From IMG/VR virus record IMGVR_UViG_3300019742_000004, positions 1 to 54,711 of that record: DNA of 54,711 nucleotides. One strand, given 5' to 3'. Of the stretch, positions 37,765-45,298 are shown piece after piece (position 1 is the stretch's first letter; every line of letters starts with the position of its first letter). Made by a program: the position numbers and the translations under genes. Source of the DNA: a virus. The notes beneath the pieces are model-generated. The model was not told the DNA's origin. It saw only the letters and a program-made list of their open reading frames with translations, and searched no databases.

Positions 37765-37825
37765 ACCTATTATTTTTTTGTTTACACAAATATAAGTATA
37801 AAAGTGTTTAGAATGAATATAAATA
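37721..37825 (-). repeat. Right copy of 105-bp inverted repeat (promoter + micro-ORF)
   Basis: Reverse complement of 1539-1643 with three mismatches. Includes promoter 37787-37813 (minus) and most of the micro-ORF. The 63 nt to the right hold the divergent portal promoter. Confidence 0.9.
37787..37813 (-). promoter_or_regulatory. Phage-specific promoter (TTCTAAAC class), minus strand
   Basis: On the minus strand TTCTAAAC (37813-37806) then 11 nt then TATATTTG (37794-37787), the best -7 match of the six copies. It drives the minus-strand operon. Confidence 0.75.
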
Positions 37826-37833
37826 GAGGATGT

Positions 37834-37865
37834 TTTGTAATTTAGAATAATTATATATAATTTTG
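37834..37865 (+). promoter_or_regulatory. Promoter for the head-tail operon
   Basis: TTTG (37834-37837) and TAATTTTG (37858-37865), 24 nt start to start, followed 23 nt later by the portal ATG. Divergent from the minus-strand promoter at 37787-37813, 20 nt away. Confidence 0.65.
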
Positions 37866-37887
37866 AGTGTTAAATATACTTGCATAA

Positions 37888-39294
37888 ATGAATTTTTTTG
37901 ATAAGATAGGCATTCGTAAGAGAAAAAAATCCGAGACGGTCAATAAACAATCGGCGAGTATACCGTATATAGACATCACAGGCGGTTCAATGTCAGCTAA
38001 TTGGCTGAGCTTAGGTGGCTCTTCTGAACTGAATAAAGCTTATATGAACCCCGCAGTACAACCAGCCGTAAATATCTGGGGTTCTGCTGTTTCAAACATG
38101 AAGCGCTCAATTAAGAACTTGAAAAGTGGTGAAGTATATAACAGTGAAACTATAATTAAAGCGCCTGAAGAAATTCAGAATCTATATAGGTTATTAAAAC
38201 AACCTAATCCTTTTATGTCAGAAGCTGAATTACTTAACTTTAGAACTATTACACAGAAAGTTAACGGGAATTCATATACGTATTATAGACCGTACACAGG
38301 ATTCGAAAGCTTAGATAAGCTGAGATTAAAAGATTTAACAGCTATTTATTCTTTGTGGCCTCAGTTTGTAAAACCATTGGTGCCAAGTAATCCTGAATTA
38401 TTCCCCGCTGAATTAAGCGAAACAATAAAAGGTTATGCTTTTGTGAGCGGGATGTATAAGAAAGAATTTGGCTCGCATTTAGTAATGCATGCCAATGAGG
38501 TAAATCTAACAATGACAGCGGGATTAAATGATAATCCTTATAAGGGAATGTCACCTTTACTTCCTCAGAAAATGCCTATTTCGAATATTGAAGCGGCTTT
38601 AGAAAGTAGAAATGTGTTCTATAACAACCACGGAATGCTAGGTATTATCTCATCTGACAAGCAAAATGCAGGGGATAAAATGCCAATGTTGCCAGCCGAA
38701 CGAGAGCAGTTCGATAAAGATTTAGAAGGATTTGGCACAAAATACGGACAAAGTAAGTACTATATAACTAACGAGTCTATTAAGTACACGAATATGGCTA
38801 TGTCACCAAATGACTTAGGTTTATTCGAAGAAATATGGAATAGCTCTATAATGATCGGTAACGGTTTAAGAGTGCCTAAAAACTTAATAGAAACTTATTT
38901 ACAAGGCGCTACTTTCGATAATCAAAATTTAGCATGGTTAAGATTCTATCAAGATAGCGTAATACCTTTCGCGCAAGGAATGAATCAAGCTGAGACCGAA
39001 AAACTAGGCTTAAGAGAATTAGGTTACGAAATAATAGGTTCATTCGATCATTTACAAGTACTTCAGAAAGACGAGAAACAAGCAGCCGAAACAAAGGCTA
39101 AGAATGTTGAGGCAACTATTAAGGCATTCGAAAAAGGAGCGGCAACAATAGCGGATATTGCACAGGCTAACGGTTTAGAATCTGACGACGACAGGACAAT
39201 ACTTGACTTATCACCAGAAGAGAGAGCAATCGTACTAAATACTAAAGCAAATGGCACTAACGAAGGAGCAACTAGCACAGATGGAGAAGCTTAA
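37888..39294 (+). CDS. Portal protein (HK97 type)
   Basis: 468 residues. Typical portal features: start near VQPAVNIWGSAVSNMKRSI, the central beta and helical wing, NGLRVPKNLIETYLQGATFD at 330-350, NQNLAWLRFYQDSVIPFAQG, and an Ala-rich C-terminal helix. Forms the dodecameric ring for DNA entry. First gene of the head operon and next to protease and capsid. Confidence 0.85.
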   Translation: MNFFDKIGIRKRKKSETVNKQSASIPYIDITGGSMSANWLSLGGSSELNKAYMNPAVQPAVNIWGSAVSNMKRSIKNLKSGEVYNSETIIKAPEEIQNLYRLLKQPNPFMSEAELLNFRTITQKVNGNSYTYYRPYTGFESLDKLRLKDLTAIYSLWPQFVKPLVPSNPELFPAELSETIKGYAFVSGMYKKEFGSHLVMHANEVNLTMTAGLNDNPYKGMSPLLPQKMPISNIEAALESRNVFYNNHGMLGIISSDKQNAGDKMPMLPAEREQFDKDLEGFGTKYGQSKYYITNESIKYTNMAMSPNDLGLFEEIWNSSIMIGNGLRVPKNLIETYLQGATFDNQNLAWLRFYQDSVIPFAQGMNQAETEKLGLRELGYEIIGSFDHLQVLQKDEKQAAETKAKNVEATIKAFEKGAATIADIAQANGLESDDDRTILDLSPEERAIVLNTKANGTNEGATSTDGEA

Positions 39295-39343
39295 AGACAA
39301 AAAAGATAAGTCTTTAAATGATAATAAAATAGTCAAAAAATAA
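39251..39343 (+). CDS. 30-residue micro-ORF overlapping the portal 3' end
   Basis: MALTKEQLAQMEKLKDKKDK... in another frame, overlapping the portal end by 44 nt and ending 2 nt before the protease ATG. It closes the only gap in this gene string. Helical, charged. Confidence 0.4.
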   Translation: MALTKEQLAQMEKLKDKKDKSLNDNKIVKK

Positions 39344-39345
39344 TT

Positions 39346-40167
39346 ATGGACAAGTTAAATATACCTGAATTTAAAGACAAGAAAGAGCTATTTAAGTTTC
39401 TTGTCGAGAATAAAAGCACTTTAGAGGCTCAGAAAAAAGCTGAAACAAAACATGCTGATTCAGTTATGTTTATCATGCCTTCTAATAGTAAAAAAACAGC
39501 CAATAAATCAGAAGCGAATATAGATAGCATAGATGAATTAAAAGTTAAGGTAGTTATTAATACGACTAATTTAATAGACTCGCATTCAGATATGCACGTA
39601 CCAGGTATATGGGACAAATCTTTAAAAGAGAATAAAAGCATAATGCACTTGCAAGAGCATGTTAATAAATTCGATCATTTAATTGCAGATAGCGAAGATA
39701 TAACGGCATACACTCAGAATTACACATTCAAAGAGCTTGGTTTTGATATAGAAGGAAAGACACAAGCGTTAGTATTTGAATCTACTATAAGAAAAGATGT
39801 AAATCCTTATATGTTTAAGCTTTATTATAACGGTAGGGTAAAAGAACATAGCGTTGGGATGCGTTATGTAAAATTAGTAATGGCTGTAAACGATGAAGAT
39901 TGGGGTGCTGAATTTGAAGCGTGGGAAAAATATTATCCAGATGTTGCTAATAAAGAAGTAGCAGATGCTCAAGGTTATTTCTGGGTAGTAAAAGAAGCTA
40001 AGGTGGTTGAGGGATCCGCAGTATTAAAAGGCAGTAATTATGCAACCCCAACATTAACAGTAGAAAGTAAAAACGAGCCGCTGAAAGGCACTCACAAAGA
40101 TAATAATGAGCCGTCAATCGACACTCAAGAAGTAAAGCAATTAATTAGTAATTTTAAAATTTTTTGA
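39346..40167 (+). CDS. Prohead protease (HK97 / S78 type)
   Basis: 273 residues. Protease core about 65-180: VKVVINTTNLIDSHSDMHVP, catalytic His105 in HLQEH, and Ser169 in EHSVGMRY. It cleaves the capsid N-terminal delta domain during head maturation. One nt before the capsid gene. Confidence 0.85.
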   Translation: MDKLNIPEFKDKKELFKFLVENKSTLEAQKKAETKHADSVMFIMPSNSKKTANKSEANIDSIDELKVKVVINTTNLIDSHSDMHVPGIWDKSLKENKSIMHLQEHVNKFDHLIADSEDITAYTQNYTFKELGFDIEGKTQALVFESTIRKDVNPYMFKLYYNGRVKEHSVGMRYVKLVMAVNDEDWGAEFEAWEKYYPDVANKEVADAQGYFWVVKEAKVVEGSAVLKGSNYATPTLTVESKNEPLKGTHKDNNEPSIDTQEVKQLISNFKIF

Positions 40168-40168
40168 A

Positions 40169-41701
40169 ATGAATGAAGAATTAAAAAAAGAATTTGACGG
40201 TCTTTTGTTAAATGTAAAAGAACAAGTCAAAACCCAACTTGAGGATGTTACTAAAAATTTAGAAGGTAATGACCAGTTGAAAGAAAATCTTTCTAACCTT
40301 GAAAAAGGTTTAGAAAAAGTGACTGAGCAAGTTAAAAACTTGACTGATAATAATGACATGGCTAAGTTAAAAGAAGCTATGGAAGATATCGAGAAAGTAG
40401 TTCAAATGCAAGCTACACTTATTGATGCTAATAAAAATAAAAATTCAAGCGGTCTTGAGGTAGTTACATTTAAAGACTTAGCAGATAAGTTCACTGATTC
40501 AGATGCTTATAAAAATTACCTAGCGAATCCTAATGGTAATTCTCAGAAAATGGAGCTTAAAGATGTTTCCCTTTCTGGTAATTATATCGGCTTTGCAAAT
40601 AAACCGGCTACATTAACCGATCAAACAGGTGTGGTAGTTATACAGCCTTATCAGGAAAACAACATTAGAGCAAGAGATTTAATGCCTACAAGCCCTATTG
40701 ATGTTCCTTTTGTAATCTCTGAAGAGATTGTTGATTGGGTTAATACTATTGATGTTAATTCTGAGAATGGCACTTTGGTTGAATTTGATTTCAAGGCAGA
40801 ATATAAGACATTTGAGAAAAAGAGAATTGGTGCTTATACTAAGATATCTAAAGACATGATAGAGTCAAGACCTTTTATTGTTTCTCAGGTTCAAAACGTA
40901 TTGCCTCGTAAGTACTACTACAAAGAGAATCAAGAAATGTTTAGAGGCTCAGGCACAGGCAATCACTTGCAAGGTATTTTCACAAATGCTAATGTAAGAA
41001 CTTTTGCATTAAATGGAACTTTCGCAGCTGGTTCTATTGCCTCTGTATCTTCTTTCGGAGATGGTAGTTCTGTATTGATAGAATTCACTAACGACCATAA
41101 GTTATGGGAAGGATATAAATTAACTATTGCTAATGCAACTGAAGCCACATACAATGATGCTTTTAATGTACATGTACATACTAAGAAAAAAATTGTTATT
41201 GAAGTAGCATATGTTGTAGAGGCTGATACCTCAGCATGGACAGGTACATTTGAGCATCCAAGATATAAGAAAGTATTTAATCCTAATATCGGGGATGTTG
41301 CTAGTAACGCTATGAGAGCTTTAAATCAAGGCTTTAACAAAACTACTGCTATTCTAATCAATCCTTATGATGCATCAGATTTGAATGATTTGAAAGACAC
41401 AACAGGTCAATACGTTATGAAATTTGTAGACACACAAGGTAACGTAGTTATCAATAGAGTTCCTGTTGTTGAATCTGACGCTGTAACTATTGGTGAAATT
41501 TGGCTAGGTGATTTCGCTGGTTCTGCTGCTGTATTTGATTATAAAGATTTGGAAATGTACATGAGTACAGATGTATCTTACCAGCTTAATAATCAAGTAG
41601 CATTGATACTAGAGGCGCATGTTATATTAGCTAATTATAATCCATTAATGTTTATGAAGGTTAATATTGCTGGCGCGAAAACAGGTTTATCAGACGCTTA
41701 A
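40169..41701 (+). CDS. Major capsid protein (HK97 fold)
   Basis: 510 residues. Residues 1-95 are a coiled-coil delta domain (scaffold) likely removed by the protease; the mature part starts near SSGLEVVTFKDLADKF. The P- and A-domain patterns are visible: NIRARDLMPTSPIDVPF, KKRIGAYTKISKDMIESRPF, KYYYKENQEMFRGSGTGNHL. A segment at about 285-350 (FAAGSIASVSSFGDGSSVLI) looks like an inserted surface domain. Builds the icosahedral head. Confidence 0.9.
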   Translation: MNEELKKEFDGLLLNVKEQVKTQLEDVTKNLEGNDQLKENLSNLEKGLEKVTEQVKNLTDNNDMAKLKEAMEDIEKVVQMQATLIDANKNKNSSGLEVVTFKDLADKFTDSDAYKNYLANPNGNSQKMELKDVSLSGNYIGFANKPATLTDQTGVVVIQPYQENNIRARDLMPTSPIDVPFVISEEIVDWVNTIDVNSENGTLVEFDFKAEYKTFEKKRIGAYTKISKDMIESRPFIVSQVQNVLPRKYYYKENQEMFRGSGTGNHLQGIFTNANVRTFALNGTFAAGSIASVSSFGDGSSVLIEFTNDHKLWEGYKLTIANATEATYNDAFNVHVHTKKKIVIEVAYVVEADTSAWTGTFEHPRYKKVFNPNIGDVASNAMRALNQGFNKTTAILINPYDASDLNDLKDTTGQYVMKFVDTQGNVVINRVPVVESDAVTIGEIWLGDFAGSAAVFDYKDLEMYMSTDVSYQLNNQVALILEAHVILANYNPLMFMKVNIAGAKTGLSDA

Positions 41702-41710
41702 TATTAATAC

Positions 41711-41728
41711 GGAGGGCTTCGGCTCTCC
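41711..41728 (+). terminator. TTCG-loop hairpin after capsid gene
   Basis: GGAGGGC TTCG GCTCTCC, 9 nt after the capsid stop. A stable UUCG tetraloop without T tract: a partial terminator or mRNA-stability element that could set a high capsid-to-connector ratio. Confidence 0.6.
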
Positions 41729-41743
41729 TAGTAATCTTTAATT

Positions 41744-42157
41744 ATGAAAATTACATTTGAAGGTACAGATAGTAAAATTAAAAACTTTCTAAGATGCTAT
41801 GGGCAATGGTTAAAGGTTCATTGCATCAAAATAGTCGAACCCTCGGAGCCAGACAACTCTGAACTCGAAAACAATATTGCTGAAAATGAATCTGATAAAG
41901 TTGAAATGACGGCTAAAATCGAGGAGTTAAACAGCTCTTTAACTGAATTAGACGCTTTAAAAGATAAAAACGAAGCTTTAAAACTTGAAGTCGAAAGACT
42001 TGCGCAAGCTAATAAACAAGAGGCTGATAATTCAAGCGTTGAAGAGTTAGAAAGGCAATTAGCAGATACTAAGGAAGAATTAAGACTTTCTCAAGCTAAT
42101 TTAGCAAATTACAAATCTAAGCTTAAAAAAGCAAACGAGAAACTTAAGGAAGAATGA
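41744..42157 (+). CDS. Coiled-coil head-region protein
   Basis: 137 residues; from about 50 on a long heptad-like coiled coil (LKLEVERLAQANKQE, LADTKEELRLSQANL). A possible scaffold, decoration or connector partner. 4-nt overlap with the next gene. Confidence 0.65.
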   Translation: MKITFEGTDSKIKNFLRCYGQWLKVHCIKIVEPSEPDNSELENNIAENESDKVEMTAKIEELNSSLTELDALKDKNEALKLEVERLAQANKQEADNSSVEELERQLADTKEELRLSQANLANYKSKLKKANEKLKEE

Positions 42158-42774
42158 TAAACACAGTTGCAGATTTTACAGGAGATTATAACCTTACTCA
42201 ATTATCTCTAGAAGAACCAGATTTACAAGAGGTTATTAACGAGGAAGAAATAAGAGTATTGACTGATATTATGGGTGGTCATGAGTTTAGATTATTAGAA
42301 GAAGATCTAGATGTTGACGGAATCCCACAGACTCAGAAATACATTGATCTTATCGAAGGCTCTAAGGAATATACTGTAAAAGATGTTGACGGTGTTGAGC
42401 ATACTTTGGAATGGGGAGGGTTAAAAGAAACACTAAAGGGTTATTGTTATTTTGCTGTATTGCACTATCAGAAAAGTTTTAACACTGGAAGCGGGGAGGT
42501 TCAATTGCTAGGTAGCGAGACAGACCGACCAAGCACCGGAAAGGCTAAGACGGCAAGAAACAAAGCAGCGAGACTAACAGGTAAAGACCTTAGAGAGTAT
42601 ACATGTGATAAATCTTTAGGTATAGTTTCTATTAATTCACAACCATACGACGCTAAGAATTATAACTGGTATTGGGAATATGCAATTGAGAATACTTTTT
42701 TTAACTATATGTTAGCTAATATTAGCGATTTTCCGAAGTGGACATTTAAACAACAGGATATAATAGTATTTTAA
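42154..42774 (+). CDS. Head-tail connector protein
   Basis: 206 residues. Helical N-terminus (VINEEEIRVLTDIMGGHEFR), YCYFAVLHYQKSF and a C-terminus YMLANISDFPKWTFKQQDII. It occupies the place of the adaptor after capsid, and the style resembles head-tail adaptors of Bacteroidota phages. Stop overlaps the next ATG. Confidence 0.65.
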   Translation: MINTVADFTGDYNLTQLSLEEPDLQEVINEEEIRVLTDIMGGHEFRLLEEDLDVDGIPQTQKYIDLIEGSKEYTVKDVDGVEHTLEWGGLKETLKGYCYFAVLHYQKSFNTGSGEVQLLGSETDRPSTGKAKTARNKAARLTGKDLREYTCDKSLGIVSINSQPYDAKNYNWYWEYAIENTFFNYMLANISDFPKWTFKQQDIIVF

Positions 42775-43301
42775 TGGCGTTGTCAAGAAACATAAATAAT
42801 TTGCAGGATGTTGATATAATTGCGTATCTAACGGCTTTATTTAATACTTACAAAACTGAGCAATCGGTTACGTGTTCGTTTTTGAATGGGATGTTAAAAG
42901 ACGTGGTTAGTGAGTTGCAGAAAAAAGAAACGTATCCAGCAATGTTATTCATAGAACCAATAGAGGAAAATTATGATTATGACCCTAATAGCTCAAGGTT
43001 TCAAAGCACGTCTATTAAAATGATTGTAACTGCGCCGATAAACTGGTCAGATTGGTCTACTAATGAAATTCATACAAATACATTAAGCGGGTTAAAAGCT
43101 ATTGCGTTTGGTTTTCAAAAATATCTATTAAATGATAAGTCTATAGATAGTAAGAAATTACAATATAGAACTAAATCATACACTCATTACAGGCTAGCCT
43201 TACAAGACGGTAATCGAAAAGCAATAATTTTTGATAAAAATAGCGCTGTAGAAATAAATTTCAATTTAGAATTTACAAATAAATTTAAAACTTGTTCATA
43301 A
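42774..43301 (+). CDS. Tail completion / neck-type protein
   Basis: 175 residues. By position (between connector and major tail protein) and mixed alpha/beta sequence (MLFIEPIEENYDYDPNSSRF) it is probably a neck or tail-completion protein. Sequence alone does not show this. Confidence 0.6.
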   Translation: MALSRNINNLQDVDIIAYLTALFNTYKTEQSVTCSFLNGMLKDVVSELQKKETYPAMLFIEPIEENYDYDPNSSRFQSTSIKMIVTAPINWSDWSTNEIHTNTLSGLKAIAFGFQKYLLNDKSIDSKKLQYRTKSYTHYRLALQDGNRKAIIFDKNSAVEINFNLEFTNKFKTCS

Positions 43302-43302
43302 A

Positions 43303-44217
43303 ATGGCATGTGATAACAATATTAATGACTTATTTGCTTCAGATTGTCCTTTTGGATTAAAAGTAGCATCTAAATTATTTTTCCAGCCTATCAAGGATAG
43401 CGCGGGAGCACGTAACGGATTTGATACCGTAGCTGATTTCACATTAGCAAATATCAATACAGCATTAGCAGAATCGGATCAGTTTGCTAGGTTCTACCCT
43501 GCTGACGGTGAGTTAGAAAACGTAGAAGACACTAGAGGAGATAGCACTACTCAGGAGTTTAATTCTGGTAATATTGCTTTTATCGCTCAAGGGCCACGTA
43601 CTTTCACGGCCATTTATTCTAATGCGAATCCTCAACTGATTGACCAGTTCAATAGCTTGACTTCGTTAAACATGGGATTCACATACGCCGATACTGATGG
43701 TAATTACGTGTATCAAACAGATCCTGCTACACATAAAAAAGTATATCCTATTAATATTCTTAAAGGATCGCTAAGAGCTACTATGATACCTGCAACTGAT
43801 ACGACTGTATCGGCTGTTCAGATTCAATTTACTATTCCTAAAACTGTTGATGATTCATTAACGAGAGTAATTCCTAGAGATACACACGGAATTGATTTAT
43901 TTAATGATGTAAACGCACGTAAGCAAGTATTTACACCAGCATTTACAGCGGTAGCAACTAAGACTACCATTGAGTTAACTACTAAGTATGATGCAGCAGT
44001 AACAGGATTATTATTAGCTGATTTTGCTTTGTATAATAATACCCAATCAGCGGCAGTAACTATAGATTCTGTTAATGAGGTTTCAGATGGTGTATATGAG
44101 TTGAATCATGCGGTTGGTGTTGTTTCTACTGATGTACTTCAACCTACTATAACATTCAACCCAACGACTACTTATAACTTTGATTTGGTTAACGCTTCAA
44201 CTGTAACTGTAGCATAA
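43303..44217 (+). CDS. Major tail tube protein
   Basis: 304 residues, beta-rich. Tube-like domain up to about 210 (NSGNIAFIAQGPRTFTAIYS; ILKGSLRATMIPATDTTVSA), then a C-terminal Ig-like domain (TKTTIELTTKYDAAVTGLLL). Followed by the chaperone-like genes and the tape measure gene, the usual siphovirus order. Confidence 0.75.
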   Translation: MACDNNINDLFASDCPFGLKVASKLFFQPIKDSAGARNGFDTVADFTLANINTALAESDQFARFYPADGELENVEDTRGDSTTQEFNSGNIAFIAQGPRTFTAIYSNANPQLIDQFNSLTSLNMGFTYADTDGNYVYQTDPATHKKVYPINILKGSLRATMIPATDTTVSAVQIQFTIPKTVDDSLTRVIPRDTHGIDLFNDVNARKQVFTPAFTAVATKTTIELTTKYDAAVTGLLLADFALYNNTQSAAVTIDSVNEVSDGVYELNHAVGVVSTDVLQPTITFNPTTTYNFDLVNASTVTVA

Positions 44218-44393
44218 TGCTAGATAAAGTATTTGATAAAGAGCAAGCTTGCAAAATGACCGAAAGCGAGTTTTGCAAGCGTTACGCAGGAAATAGATAT
44301 CTAGTTAGAAATAAAATAGATATCAAAGAAGCGTACAAGGAGCTAACGAAAGACAAGAAAAAGTCTAACAAAAATAAGGAGGGGGATAAATAA
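44217..44393 (+). CDS. 58-residue small protein after tail tube gene
   Basis: MLDKVFDKEQACKMTESEFC..., very basic Lys-rich end. ATG overlaps the tail protein stop (TAATG). Its stop lies in the terminator hairpin. It may be a small tail assembly factor. Confidence 0.6.
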   Translation: MLDKVFDKEQACKMTESEFCKRYAGNRYLVRNKIDIKEAYKELTKDKKKSNKNKEGDK

Positions 44394-44407
44394 TATCCCC
44401 TTTTTTT
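44382..44407 (+). terminator. Rho-independent terminator
   Basis: GGGGATA - 5 nt - TATCCCC followed by seven T. Strong; overlaps the last codons of the small gene and the upstream of the next, so it should lower expression of the tail-assembly genes relative to the tail tube. Confidence 0.85.
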
Positions 44408-44409
44408 AA

Positions 44410-44865
44410 ATGAATAAGATTAAGAAAATATTAGAGAATCTAAGAACTTTCGATCTATCAGAGTCGATAGAAAAGTCTATTGAAGAGAACGAAGATTTAA
44501 TAATAGATGAGAATATAGCACAAGTAAGAGATTACGGTATAGATGGTTCAAGTCAATCTATAAGTGCGGAAAATCCATATACAGAATTCACTATACAGGC
44601 TAAGGCAGAAAAAGGGACATTAACTAGCAATAACCCTAGTATAGTAAACCTAGAAGACGAAGTAAATTATCATAATAAAAAGAAACTAATAAAAAATGGC
44701 AACAGTCACGACATCGAAAGCTTGGATGAAAAAAATGATGACCTCGTTAAAAAATACGGGGAAGAGATCAATCAGCTCGAAGACTCAAGACTCTACGGAA
44801 TTGTTAAAGAAACAATCTTATTCGACGCTAGAGCAGATTTCAGAAAAGTGCTGGACGTCAATTAA
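44410..44865 (+). CDS. Tail assembly protein 1 (chaperone position)
   Basis: 151 residues. Helical acidic N-terminus (LENLRTFDLSESIEKSIEEN), later KKYGEEINQLEDSRLYGIVK and FDARADFRKVLDVN. It holds the place of the first tail assembly chaperone before the tape measure gene. The last 170 nt overlap the next gene in another frame. Confidence 0.6.
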   Translation: MNKIKKILENLRTFDLSESIEKSIEENEDLIIDENIAQVRDYGIDGSSQSISAENPYTEFTIQAKAEKGTLTSNNPSIVNLEDEVNYHNKKKLIKNGNSHDIESLDEKNDDLVKKYGEEINQLEDSRLYGIVKETILFDARADFRKVLDVN

Positions 44866-45298
44866 TGAATTACCATTTTATAACTACAGATTAATTAGAG
44901 AAGAAGATAATATAAAGCATTTACTCAAAGAGAAAATAGAGATAAATGAAGATAATATAAAGCACTTACATACTATTAACGAGAACATTGAATCTGAAAT
45001 GATCGATGTATTCGGGGTTAGTAAGTCATATCATAGGAAATTTAAACTAAAGAATAAATTAAAATCACTTGAACTAAAATTCATCGCTACATCAGATAGA
45101 ACACTATTAACTGATATTTATATACTAAGAAAGCAAATTGAAGAAATTAAAGACGGAAAAGAGCAAGATTTATACGAGCTAGAAAGAGTTATAAATCGAC
45201 ATTATAAAATGACATTAGATGTCCGTGCAACTTCTACTAGACAGATATACGGATACATAGAAGATATTAACAAGGAAATAAAGCGCAATGGCAGATAA
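44696..45298 (+). CDS. Tail assembly protein 2 (overlapping frame)
   Basis: 200 residues if it starts at ATG 44696. Residues from about 52 (CWTSINELPFYNYRLIREED) and DVFGVSKSYHRKFKLKNKLK look like a known Bacteroidota phage tail family. The first 56 residues are dual-coding with the previous gene. It could also be expressed by a +1 (or -2) frameshift from it. Overlaps the tape measure ATG by 11 nt. Confidence 0.6.
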   Translation: MATVTTSKAWMKKMMTSLKNTGKRSISSKTQDSTELLKKQSYSTLEQISEKCWTSINELPFYNYRLIREEDNIKHLLKEKIEINEDNIKHLHTINENIESEMIDVFGVSKSYHRKFKLKNKLKSLELKFIATSDRTLLTDIYILRKQIEEIKDGKEQDLYELERVINRHYKMTLDVRATSTRQIYGYIEDINKEIKRNGR

